DNA from: Candidatus Caenarcanales bacterium
GTDB lineage: Bacteria > Cyanobacteriota > Vampirovibrionia > LMEP-6097
Assembly (NCBI GenBank): GCA_013216135.1
Contig: JABSOS010000010.1
Location: 1-64,000 of the forward strand
Direction of reading: 5' to 3'
DNA length: 64,000 nucleotides
Shown piece by piece: positions 27,320 through 38,276 of this stretch. The position numbers and the translations under genes were made by a program. The notes beneath the pieces were generated by a model. It saw nothing but the letters and a program-made list of their open reading frames with translations. It had not been told where the DNA came from and searched no databases. Each line of letters begins with the position of its first letter. The stretch's first letter is position 1.

Positions 27320-28555
27320 GTGAGCATTAAGAATTATATTAAAAGAGAAGCAGAAGATTCATTAACTCAATTGTCAAAAGATTTTCCGTGTATAGCGCTT
27401 TTAGGAGCAAGACAAGTAGGAAAATCCACTTTGTTACAGAAAATTGCACCAGATGCTAAGTTTTTTGACTTAGAAAGACGTGATAATCTAGAGCGAATAA
27501 AAAATGATCCTGATTTTTTCCTAGAGACATACAAGTCAGAACAAGTAGTTATCGATGAAGCACAACTTTGTCCAGAGTTATTTCCAGCTTTAAGAGTAGC
27601 TATAGACCAAGACCGAGAACATATGGGGAAATATATTATAAGTGGTTCAAGTTCTCCACAACTTCTAAAAAATATAAGTGAATCACTCGCTGGCAGAATT
27701 GCAATTTATGAAATCCCCCCACTTAGCTGGAATGAAGCATTAGAAAAACCCAAATCAAAATTTTATGAGTTCCTATTTAAACCAAAGGAGTTTACAAACT
27801 TAACTAATAATTATGAAAATGATGATCTTTTTAAGCTAGCTTTAACTGGACTTTACCCAGAACCTTTTTTAAAGAGTGGAAATTTAAAAGCTTATGATGT
27901 TTGGATAGAATCATATTTTGAAACCTATATCGAAAGAGATATCAGATCACTGTTTCCAGAATTGAAATTAGACGCATACCGAAGATTCATAAAAATGCTG
28001 GCGTTTAGTTCAGGGGAATTAATTAATGCATCAAATTTCGCACGATCACTTGATGTATCTCAGCCTACAGTCAAAAGATACATGGAAATAGCAGAGGGGA
28101 CATTTTTATGGCGAAAATTATTATGCTACACAGAAAACTCAACAAAACGTTTAGTCAAAACACCTAAAGGACACTTAAGAGATACTATTATTAGTAACTA
28201 TCTTTTAAATATCAACACGAAAGATGACCTACTCTCACACCCACAGTTTGGGAGAATTTGGGAGAGTTTTGTTACAGAACAAATTATCAAAAATCTTGAT
28301 ATTGAACTCTTTAAACACAAAGAGTATTTTTATCGAACTCATCATCAAGCAGAGGTTGATCTAATTCTAGAAGGAAGATTCGGGCTTATTCCAATCGAAA
28401 TTAAATCAGGTACATATACTAAGAAAGACCAAATAAGGTCACTAAAGAATTTTGTGGAAGAACAAGAATCTAAATTCGGGATACTAATCAACAATGGAGA
28501 TGAAGTAATAAAACTAACGGAAAATATTTACCAGATCCCAGCAAAATATATTTAA
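27320..28555 (+). CDS. AAA ATPase with DUF4143 domain (copy 1)
   Basis: 411 residues, the usual length for this family. An N-terminal P-loop (GARQVGKST, residues 29-37) and Walker B (VVIDEAQ) form the AAA_14 domain. A SGSSSPQLL motif and a central winged-helix-like part follow. The C-terminal DUF4143 domain shows a PD-(D/E)XK-like pattern at Asp347 ... Glu360-x-Lys362. The start is GTG at 27320: no Shine-Dalgarno site, but an extended -10 sits six bases upstream. A paralogue lies at 55362-56591. Cellular role is not established; proposals for the family include DNA-related or toxin-linked functions. Confidence 0.85.
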   Translation: MSIKNYIKREAEDSLTQLSKDFPCIALLGARQVGKSTLLQKIAPDAKFFDLERRDNLERIKNDPDFFLETYKSEQVVIDEAQLCPELFPALRVAIDQDREHMGKYIISGSSSPQLLKNISESLAGRIAIYEIPPLSWNEALEKPKSKFYEFLFKPKEFTNLTNNYENDDLFKLALTGLYPEPFLKSGNLKAYDVWIESYFETYIERDIRSLFPELKLDAYRRFIKMLAFSSGELINASNFARSLDVSQPTVKRYMEIAEGTFLWRKLLCYTENSTKRLVKTPKGHLRDTIISNYLLNINTKDDLLSHPQFGRIWESFVTEQIIKNLDIELFKHKEYFYRTHHQAEVDLILEGRFGLIPIEIKSGTYTKKDQIRSLKNFVEEQESKFGILINNGDEVIKLTENIYQIPAKYI

Positions 28556-28573
28556 TATAGATTTACTAATAAT

Positions 28574-29206
28574 CTAATCTTCGATTGAATTACGCCAGTC
28601 TTTCAGAAAATCAATATCACTATCTTTGACGTAACCATTCTCTAAAGCTACTTCTACAAGCTCATCATAACCACTTAAACTATAGTAAGGTAAACCAATA
28701 GCTGCAAAATTCTTCACAGACTTTAAAAGCTGATAATCAAAGATAGCGAGTAAACCTAAAACATCAGCACCAGCATCTTGGAGAGTGTGCATAGCATTAA
28801 TAGCGCTTGAACCTGTAGAGATTAAATCTTCAATTACAACCACTTTAGCACCAGACTCTAGGTGTCCTTCTATCTGATTTGTTCTACCATGATCTTTCGC
28901 TCCAGATCTTACATAAATTAAAGGTAAATTCATTTCATCAGCGATTAAGGTTGCTTGAGGTATACCAGCTGTAGCGACCCCAGCAATATACTCAACAGCA
29001 GGAAACTTAGATAAAACCATGTTCACAAATGATTTTTTTACCAAATCCCTAATCTTAGGATATGAGAGTGTTATTCTATTATCACAGTAAATCGGAGATT
29101 TAATTCCAGATGCCCAAGTGAACATATCATCTGGTCTTAGGAAAACAGCTTTAGTATCAAGTAAACCTTTTGCTATATCTTTAGAAACTTCAAGTGAGGC
29201 TTTCAT
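28574..29206 (-). CDS. pyrE: Orotate phosphoribosyltransferase
   Basis: Transfers the phosphoribosyl group of PRPP to orotate, giving OMP in pyrimidine synthesis; cytosolic, usually a dimer. 210 residues, typical length. The PRPP-binding signature VVVIEDLISTGSS lies at about 122-134, and the flexible-loop region with RSGAKDHGRTNQIEG at about 100-114 carries the catalytic lysine area. The ATG at 29206 has TG-A-TAAAAT 11 bases upstream, so only a very short leader is expected. It stands alone, convergent with the ATPase gene. carB, of the same pathway, is 30 kb away. Confidence 0.93.
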   Translation of the reverse strand: MKASLEVSKDIAKGLLDTKAVFLRPDDMFTWASGIKSPIYCDNRITLSYPKIRDLVKKSFVNMVLSKFPAVEYIAGVATAGIPQATLIADEMNLPLIYVRSGAKDHGRTNQIEGHLESGAKVVVIEDLISTGSSAINAMHTLQDAGADVLGLLAIFDYQLLKSVKNFAAIGLPYYSLSGYDELVEVALENGYVKDSDIDFLKDWRNSIED

Positions 29207-29390
29207 CTTGAGATGTTATTTTATCATTATGTAGTCAATTTTATGAAAAAAATCTTAATTTTGGGAACAAAAAAGTTAATAAACAATAAGGTTAAGAAAC
29301 GAATAAAGTAATACATGTAAATCCTAGATATATCAAGACTTTTTATAAATATATGTTCTTAAAGGGTAAATAGTATATATGGTGATTTAA

Positions 29391-31136
29391 ATGAATGATA
29401 TTGCAAAATTATTAAGTGGGATAGGAGATACTTTAGCTGGAAATACAGCTAACCCATTTGAAGCAGAAACATTTACAAATGCTACGAGACACATTGATAA
29501 TATCAATGAGTTAAAAGATTTAAGCAATGATGATGATTCATTTACGAATGAACAATTGAAAGATGAGTTCAATAATTTATTAACAGAATTTTTAACCGAT
29601 GAAAATGGTGAAAATCAAAATATAGATATAAAACAAAGAGCTGAAGAATTAAGTGAAAAATTCAATACTTTCCTTGAAGCGAAGGGGATAAAGAAAGGAA
29701 CTAAAGAATGGCTACAGAATTATAATGCGGCAATAACTAATATAAAAACAAGTGAACTTAATGGAGCTGGTCCTGAATTAGGAAACGCATTAAGGGGAGA
29801 GGCAGTAAAACAACTAACAGATCATAAATTTGAAACCCCTAGAGATCAAAGCAGAAATGCTAATGAAGAATGGGGCGAATCAGCTGGTGCAATAACAGAA
29901 GCAATGGAATTGAGTTATGAGCATACAGAAGATAAAGTTAGAGAAAATAAAGAAGAGTTAAATACAGGTTTAGAGAAATTAAAAAGTGAAATAGGTGAAG
30001 AAGGTACTGATAAAAATAACGAAGCAATAAAATCAATTATTGAAAACTTTGGATCTATAGAGAACTTTAATCAGCTTGTAAAAGGAAATGGAATAAATTA
30101 CCAAATCGAAGAGAAAGACGGTAAATATTTTGTTACAGAAACAGACAACTATAATTCATCAGAGGTAGAAGATAAAGAAGGTGCTAAGGAAGGACTCAGA
30201 GGTAACATAGATAGCTGGAACCAGAGAGCAGGTGAATTAAATAATCTTGATCTAAAAGATTTTGATAAAAAGTCTATAAATAATGAAATTAAAAAATACG
30301 CTAACTTAAATTTCTATGATAGTGATAATCCTCCAGAGGAAATAAGTTTAGAAAAAGGCCAAGAACTTTTAGAGAATTTGACTAAGGCAAATATGTATCA
30401 TTTGAAAAACGCAGACAGTCCATTTAATTCTGCAGATTTAAATAGAGCTAGAAGCAATGTTATTAAACTTATCCATGACGCTGAAGACAAGGCGAGAAAA
30501 GAAGATCCTAACTATAAAAGAAGCGAGGGTTTAGAGAATGCCATATCAAGTATTAACACCATTGATAAGTTAAAAACTAAAGATAGACAAAGCAACACTT
30601 TAAACAGCTTAAACTACACTGCTCAAGCCTTAGGACATACAGAAGAAGATGGAGATAACTATAAAGAGGCTTTAACTGATGATAACAATGAGTTATCAAC
30701 ACTAGTAAACACTATTAATAACAGACCAACAAAATCAGAGTACGATTTGGTTACAAATACAGTTAATAATCATGATATTGAAAAATTTGAAAGTAATGAA
30801 GGAACAGTTACCATCAAGTTAAGTGGTGGAGAAGAAGCTAAGCTTACAACTAATGAATTTATTGAAGCCTTAGATAAAAATTATGCAATTATTTACGGTG
30901 ATGATCCCGATAGTAATGAAGATGATAAGAAAATTGATAACTTCAGATCACTCTTTGATAATTGGAGATTTAATGAATCAGATAACAGCTTAGCAGCAAG
31001 TTTTGGTTCAGGTGAAAATGGTTCCTCTACTTTAGACTTAATACTTAATTTACCTGAAGATCAACAAAAAATCGTTTTAGAAAGATTGGGCTATAAAACT
31101 ATAGATGATCTTATTGAAGCTATCTCAAGAGATTAA
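29391..31136 (+). CDS. Unknown acidic 581-residue protein
   Basis: No family recognised; no cysteine, no signal peptide. Strongly acidic and rich in Asn, Glu and Lys, mostly helical. The C-terminus (LNLPEDQQKIVLERLGY, then IDDLIEAI) looks like a small helical bundle. A weak GGTGAT precedes the ATG. It is monocistronic: pyrE diverges upstream and the 23S gene converges downstream. Function unknown; it shares composition with the large proteins of 12-26 kb. Confidence 0.72.
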   Translation: MNDIAKLLSGIGDTLAGNTANPFEAETFTNATRHIDNINELKDLSNDDDSFTNEQLKDEFNNLLTEFLTDENGENQNIDIKQRAEELSEKFNTFLEAKGIKKGTKEWLQNYNAAITNIKTSELNGAGPELGNALRGEAVKQLTDHKFETPRDQSRNANEEWGESAGAITEAMELSYEHTEDKVRENKEELNTGLEKLKSEIGEEGTDKNNEAIKSIIENFGSIENFNQLVKGNGINYQIEEKDGKYFVTETDNYNSSEVEDKEGAKEGLRGNIDSWNQRAGELNNLDLKDFDKKSINNEIKKYANLNFYDSDNPPEEISLEKGQELLENLTKANMYHLKNADSPFNSADLNRARSNVIKLIHDAEDKARKEDPNYKRSEGLENAISSINTIDKLKTKDRQSNTLNSLNYTAQALGHTEEDGDNYKEALTDDNNELSTLVNTINNRPTKSEYDLVTNTVNNHDIEKFESNEGTVTIKLSGGEEAKLTTNEFIEALDKNYAIIYGDDPDSNEDDKKIDNFRSLFDNWRFNESDNSLAASFGSGENGSSTLDLILNLPEDQQKIVLERLGYKTIDDLIEAISRD

Positions 31137-31176
31137 CTCCGATGAACTTATTATAAAAATACTATATAAATGAGAA

Positions 31177-31194
31177 ACTCTGCTAAAGCAGAGT
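31177..31194. terminator. Short hairpin between convergent units
   Basis: ACTCTGC-TAAA-GCAGAGT, a perfect 7-bp stem with a 4-base loop. It lies between the stop of the 581-residue gene and the 3' end of the 23S gene. On the minus strand it is followed by TTTCTCATTT, which is a weak T-run. It may end the rRNA transcript. No 5S rRNA gene is visible in this gap. Confidence 0.45.
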
Positions 31195-31218
31195 CAAGTA
31201 AACTTATTAATTTGTTTA

Positions 31219-31252
31219 TAAACTGAAAACTGCATATTATTATAAATTGACT
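31219..31252 (-). other. 3' half of the 23S processing stem
   Basis: 34 bases beyond the 3' end of the 23S gene that are complementary, with two adjacent mismatches, to 34250-34283 before its 5' end. In the primary transcript the two would form a long stem that closes the 23S domain, the typical substrate of RNase III. Confidence 0.85.
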
Positions 31253-31272
31253 CAGCACTTTAGAAAAAAAAT

Positions 31273-34202
<2,930 letters not shown>

Positions 34203-34556
34203 CGAAAATACTAAAGCACTGGATCTTCTAATTCATATGAATCAGACCTAGTCAATTTATAAATATATGCAGTTTTCAGTTTACATCTCGTTTCGGTGTC
34301 GTTTCCTCTCCCGTCGAGATTTAATATCTTAGCAAAGCGATATGAGTTTTGCACGAAAACAAAATAAAAAAATATTAAAGCTTGGGGTGTTCTTCGAAAA
34401 AAACTAAAATTCGGCTTTGTGGCTGGGTCTCAGGATGAAAAAAGCATGACTTCAATTTCAAAAAAAGTGAAAAATTAAGGGAATATGATGAAAAATTAGC
34501 AAAATCAGCAAAATTATTGAGGAAAAAAAGTAAAAGGCCTGATTAAAAATCTAGAA
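34203..34556 (-). other. Leader region of the 23S gene
   Basis: 354 bases without a gene. It holds the 5' half of the 23S processing stem at 34250-34283, an ATCTCG/CGAGAT hairpin between about 34284 and 34320, and a small GTTTT/AAAAC hairpin near 34349-34363. The upstream half is very AT-rich. I see no tRNA, and no convincing -35/-10 pair, although the rRNA promoter is probably here. Confidence 0.5.
34250..34283 (-). other. 5' half of the 23S processing stem
   Basis: Complementary to 31219-31252 over 34 bases with two adjacent mismatches. See the 3' half. The pairing shows that the 23S RNA is cut from a longer precursor as a separate unit. Confidence 0.85.
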
Positions 34557-35196
34557 TTAATTGCTTTTCAGCATATTTGTAGTTCTATGCTTTGTGGATT
34601 GATTAAGAATTAACCTTACAGCCATTACTGAAAAAGAATGAAGAACAAAACCAATTCCCATAGCTTGAGCATGTTTATTCCTAGCTTCCTCTCTAAGAGA
34701 AGAATTGTGCTTTGTTAAGCAGGAATTCCAGGATTTTCTTGATATTTTTTAGCTAATTTCTTATCAAAACGCTTTGCTAAAAGACCATTCATCATTCGAT
34801 CACCAAACCACCATGAAGGCACAAGTGTAAAAAATTGGACCAGATTTTCTATCCGCTCAGAACTTCCCTGAGTAGTAATAATAGAATTCAAATTCCAGGG
34901 TGCAACACACATAGAAGTAAAAGTAGGGTGATAACCATGGGTAAAATCAAGGTGATCAAAGATCTTCATAGCTTTTTCTTTTTCACCATTAGCCTCTAAA
35001 TTTTGAGCTTTTGTCCATATAAGTCCATTTAGAATGGAAGCGATAAAAGTGGGAATCAATAAAGACTTTTTCTGCCAAGGACATACTTACAAAATAAACG
35101 ATTAGCTGTCGGAATATTAGCGTTGATGGCTCCCATCACAGCAGTTGAAATCATGAATAAAGCTTTTTTATACTTGTTCAAATTATTTCTTAGCAT
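34557..35196 (-). pseudogene. Frameshifted gene downstream of yidD
   Basis: Three open stretches in different frames join into one protein-like product. The first runs from ATG at 35196 ([17 protein letters not shown], then INANIPTANRLF) and shifts at a run of five A near KSL. The second covers the longest part (LNGLIWTKAQNLEANGEKEK ... NPGIP, ending near 34715). The third continues with LTKHNSSLREEARNKHAQAM and ends at 34557. Adding one A to the run restores the first junction; one further shift is needed at the second. It is either a recent pseudogene or the result of two sequence errors. No family recognised. Confidence 0.55.
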
Positions 35197-35269
35197 CATT
35201 AGAAGCTAATTGAACATCACTATGAATAGCAAAATTTTTAGTCTGTGGATTAAGTAAAAGCTCAGTCAT
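35183..35269 (-). CDS. Possible 28-residue peptide overlapping yidD
   Basis: ATG at 35269 overlaps the end of yidD (AATGAC) and reads 28 codons ([20 protein letters not shown] ...) to TAA at 35183, where it overlaps the start of the frameshifted gene. The overlap geometry suits translational coupling, but the peptide is short and unrecognised. Confidence 0.25.
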   Translation of the reverse strand: MTELLLNPQTKNFAIHSDVQLASNDAKK

Positions 35270-35471
35270 TCACAGGATCATAACCATATGGCCCGAGTGG
35301 GTTGCATTTTAAAATTCTCATAAGCCCGAGAAAAACACCTTTAATTGCACCTTTTTTCTCAATAGCCTCAATCATATAGTTTGAGCAAGTCGGAGTAAAA
35401 CGACAAGAAGCCGTATTCCAAGGCTTATACCTCTGGTAAAGATGAATCAATTTTATTAAAAGTTTTCTCAT
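35262..35471 (-). CDS. yidD: Membrane protein insertion efficiency factor YidD
   Basis: Small factor that assists YidC-dependent membrane protein insertion, located at the inner face of the membrane. 69 residues with the family hallmarks: [14 protein letters not shown] (near 23-32), a central amphipathic segment, then [16 protein letters not shown]. In many genomes yidD sits next to rnpA and yidC; here it is divergent from glyS with the frameshifted gene behind it, so the usual rpmH-rnpA-yidD-yidC order is broken. Confidence 0.96.
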   Translation of the reverse strand: MRKLLIKLIHLYQRYKPWNTASCRFTPTCSNYMIEAIEKKGAIKGVFLGLMRILKCNPLGPYGYDPVND

Positions 35472-35512
35472 AAGCCTTGAACCTCTATATCAATTATAAT
35501 TTATTAGCGAAG

Positions 35513-37720
35513 ATGACTGTAAAAGAAGAAAATAAGCTAGAAAAATGCCATTTCCTGTTAGAGATCGGTGTCGAAGAAATCCCAAGTGCACTAATCGAAG
35601 GCATCGCAGACTATATAGAAGATGAAATCAAAAAAGTTTTACAGGAAAACAAACTTAGCTTTAAAGAAAGTATCAAATTAAATTCCCCAAGAAGACTTTT
35701 CTTTGAGATAAAAGAATTGGACTCAGCTTCTGCAGATGAAGAATTAATCTTAAGAGGGCCACCTGAAAAAATAGCAGTGGAAGAAAAAGATGGTGAAAAG
35801 AAATTCACTCAAGCCGCATTAGGTTTCGCCAAGAAAAATGATTTAGCTGAAAAAGATTTAGAGATAAAAGATGGTTACGTATATGCAAGTACCATCAAAA
35901 AAGGTAAAGCTTCTAAAGAGATATTAGAAGCAGTGATTCCTGAAATTATTAAAAAGACTCCAGGAAAAAGGTTCATGAGATGGGCAGATACTGACGCTAA
36001 GTTCACTAGACCTATAGAGTGGATTAATGCAAGCCTAATAAATGCAAAAAGTTTAGAAAAAGAACTAGTAGAGATTAGCTTTGAGGATATTAAGTCTTCA
36101 GACCTTAGCTTTGGGCATAGAATCTATGGAAAAAATAGTTTCCAAGTTTCTGACCAAAAAGATTATTTAGCTAAGCTAGCTGAAGAAAGTATAATCCTTG
36201 ATCCACAGGAAAGAAAGAACTATATCAGAAAAGCTTCAACACAGCTTGCTGAAACAGTTAAAGGTGTGCCACTTATAGATGCTGATCTTTTAGATGAGAT
36301 CTGCGGTCTAGTAGAAAGTCCAAAAGCTATTCTTTGTGAATTCTCTAAAGATTACTTAGAAGTTCCAGGTTTAGTTTTAAGTACAGTAATGAAAGTTCAC
36401 CAAAGGTATATTCCTGTAGCTTCTGAAAAGAATCATGAAGAGTTATTACCTTACTTTATAGTAATTAGTAATAATCCAGAAGCTAGTGCTGAAGAGAATA
36501 TTAAGAAAGGAAATGAAAAAGTAATTATTCCTAGATTTGAGGATGCCATGTTCTTCCTTAAAGAAGACAATAAAATTAAGCTAGATGAAAGATTAAGCAG
36601 GCTTGAAAAAATCAATTTCCAAGTAGGGAACATGAAAGAAAAAGCTTTTAGACTTGAAAGATTAGCAGAACTTTTTATTTCTGAACTAAAAAGTAAAGAA
36701 CAGAAAGTCGAAATCGATCAAGGCTTTGAAGAAAGCTGCAAACAAGCAGCTAAGCTTGCTAAGTGTGATTTAGACACTCAATTAGTATTTGAATTCACTG
36801 AACTTCAAGGAGAAATCGGTGGTATCTATGCAGCGAGACAGTCTTACCCTAGTGATGTAGCAAAAGCAATCTCAGAGCATTATAGACCTAGATTTGCAAA
36901 TGATGAAGAACCTGAAAGTTTAGCTGGAAAAGTTATCGCTATCGTGGATAAACTAGATAATTTAATTGCTAACTTTGCTATAGGTAAAGTACCTAAAGGT
37001 TCAGCTGACCCGTTTGCACTAAGAAGACAAGCAAATGGCTTACTCGGAATCATCGTTCACTCACAGTTAAATATCGACTTAGAGAGTCTGATTAAAACTA
37101 TTATTCATAGTAATCCTATCTATGTCGAAACGAATAATAAAATCGCAGATGAAGCTAAGGAAAAGAAATTCAAGAAATTAACGACTGAAGATTTTTGTGA
37201 GACTACTATTAATTTCTTAGAGCAGAGATTAGATTTTGTTTTTGCGATATACCACTCTAAGAACCATATCAATAAAGCTGTTATAGAAACTAATTCTCCT
37301 TTAAAGAAACTACAGTTTATGTATAACAGCATTCACTTATTATCAGGCTTTGAAGAGAATAGTGACTATACTAATTTCACTCAAGCTGCTGCTAGGCTTG
37401 CAAGTATGACTGCTTCATTTAAAGATTTTAGTGAAGAGGATCTGAGTATCAATGATTCTTTATTGAAAGACGAATCAGAGACTGAGTTGAAGAAATTAAC
37501 AGATAAGCTTAGTAAGATTTTAGTGAATGATTATAAGCTTGAAATTAGCTTCACTGAGAAGGATTTAACAGGAGCTATAACTACTATTAATAAGTTTTTT
37601 GATAATGTTTTAGTTAACGACGAAGATGCTGCTATTAAGAAAAATAGACAGAATCTTGTTTATAACTTGAATAAGTTGTTTGCCGGAATTGCTGATTTTG
37701 GGCAGTTGAAGAATATTTAA
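35513..37720 (+). CDS. glyS: Glycine--tRNA ligase beta subunit
   Basis: Beta chain of the alpha2-beta2 glycyl-tRNA synthetase, which charges tRNA-Gly; the beta chain handles tRNA binding. The alpha chain (glyQ) is not in the window. ATG at 35513 gives 735 residues with the typical start FLLEIGVEEIPSALIEG. Hallmarks include FMRWADTDAKFTRPIEW, later the HD-type GEIGGIYAARQ and YRPRFANDEEP, and the DPFALRRQANGLL stretch. An in-frame TTG at 35477 gives 12 more residues but overlaps a TATAAT at 35495-35500, which fits a -10 for the ATG instead. The mRNA leader would be only a few bases. Confidence 0.94.
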   Translation: MTVKEENKLEKCHFLLEIGVEEIPSALIEGIADYIEDEIKKVLQENKLSFKESIKLNSPRRLFFEIKELDSASADEELILRGPPEKIAVEEKDGEKKFTQAALGFAKKNDLAEKDLEIKDGYVYASTIKKGKASKEILEAVIPEIIKKTPGKRFMRWADTDAKFTRPIEWINASLINAKSLEKELVEISFEDIKSSDLSFGHRIYGKNSFQVSDQKDYLAKLAEESIILDPQERKNYIRKASTQLAETVKGVPLIDADLLDEICGLVESPKAILCEFSKDYLEVPGLVLSTVMKVHQRYIPVASEKNHEELLPYFIVISNNPEASAEENIKKGNEKVIIPRFEDAMFFLKEDNKIKLDERLSRLEKINFQVGNMKEKAFRLERLAELFISELKSKEQKVEIDQGFEESCKQAAKLAKCDLDTQLVFEFTELQGEIGGIYAARQSYPSDVAKAISEHYRPRFANDEEPESLAGKVIAIVDKLDNLIANFAIGKVPKGSADPFALRRQANGLLGIIVHSQLNIDLESLIKTIIHSNPIYVETNNKIADEAKEKKFKKLTTEDFCETTINFLEQRLDFVFAIYHSKNHINKAVIETNSPLKKLQFMYNSIHLLSGFEENSDYTNFTQAAARLASMTASFKDFSEEDLSINDSLLKDESETELKKLTDKLSKILVNDYKLEISFTEKDLTGAITTINKFFDNVLVNDEDAAIKKNRQNLVYNLNKLFAGIADFGQLKNI

Positions 37721-37761
37721 CAATGATTTGAATTATTTTGTGTAACGCAGCCTATGAGTTA

Positions 37762-38247
37762 TCAAAACTTCTCTAGACGATAAGTAGTCCACTCGTCCAT
37801 AGCCTTAGCACCCATAGAGTTTTTATAAAACTCTATGCTAGGTGTATTCCAATCTAAAACCGCCCACTCAATTCTGCCACAGTTTTTCTCATTTGCTCTT
37901 TCTTTAAGTCTTTCAAATAGTTTTTTACCAATACCGTAATTTCTAAATTCAGGTTTTACGTAAAGATCTTCTAGATAAATCCCAGGTTTAGTAAGGAAAG
38001 TAGAGAAGTTGTAAAAATAAAGAGCTAAACCAATCGCTTGTCCAGAAGAAGATTTTACTATTAAAGCCTCTGCAACTCTATGCTCTGGATCAAACAAATA
38101 TTTTTCGAGCTCAGCTTCTGTGCCAGTCACTTCATGACTAAGTTTTTCATACTCAGCAAGGTCTTTAATTAAGGAGAAGAGGTCTTTAACATCTTCTTTT
38201 TTAGCAATAGTAATTTCATATTCTAAACCAGCTTTTGTTTCAGTCAT
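37762..38247 (-). CDS. GNAT acetyltransferase, diamine-acetyltransferase-like
   Basis: 161 residues, one GNAT domain. The acetyl-CoA loop RNYGIGKKL follows the LEDLYVKPEF strand, and VLDWNTPSIEFYKN follows later. The arrangement (ALYFYNFSTF ... GIYLEDLYV ... SIEFYK) resembles spermidine/spermine or thialysine N-acetyltransferases (SSAT group), so a polyamine-like amine is a plausible acceptor. TG-C-TAAGAT lies seven bases before the ATG without a Shine-Dalgarno site, so it probably has its own promoter and a leaderless mRNA. It is behind the AAA gene on the same strand. Confidence 0.8.
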   Translation of the reverse strand: MTETKAGLEYEITIAKKEDVKDLFSLIKDLAEYEKLSHEVTGTEAELEKYLFDPEHRVAEALIVKSSSGQAIGLALYFYNFSTFLTKPGIYLEDLYVKPEFRNYGIGKKLFERLKERANEKNCGRIEWAVLDWNTPSIEFYKNSMGAKAMDEWTTYRLEKF

Positions 38248-38276
38248 GGTGAGGATCTTAGCATAAACTTAAACTA

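Noticed and set aside
31137-31272. Possible 5S rRNA behind the 23S gene
   Set aside because: Only 136 AT-rich bases with a short hairpin and the processing stem; no 5S-like conserved core is visible.
34284-34556. Possible tRNA or 16S end upstream of 23S
   Set aside because: No cloverleaf, no TTCGA-type T-arm and no conserved 16S 3' end was found.
35477-35512. TTG start giving a longer GlyS
   Set aside because: The extra 12 residues are not in the family and overlap a TATAAT; the ATG at 35513 fits the known N-terminus.
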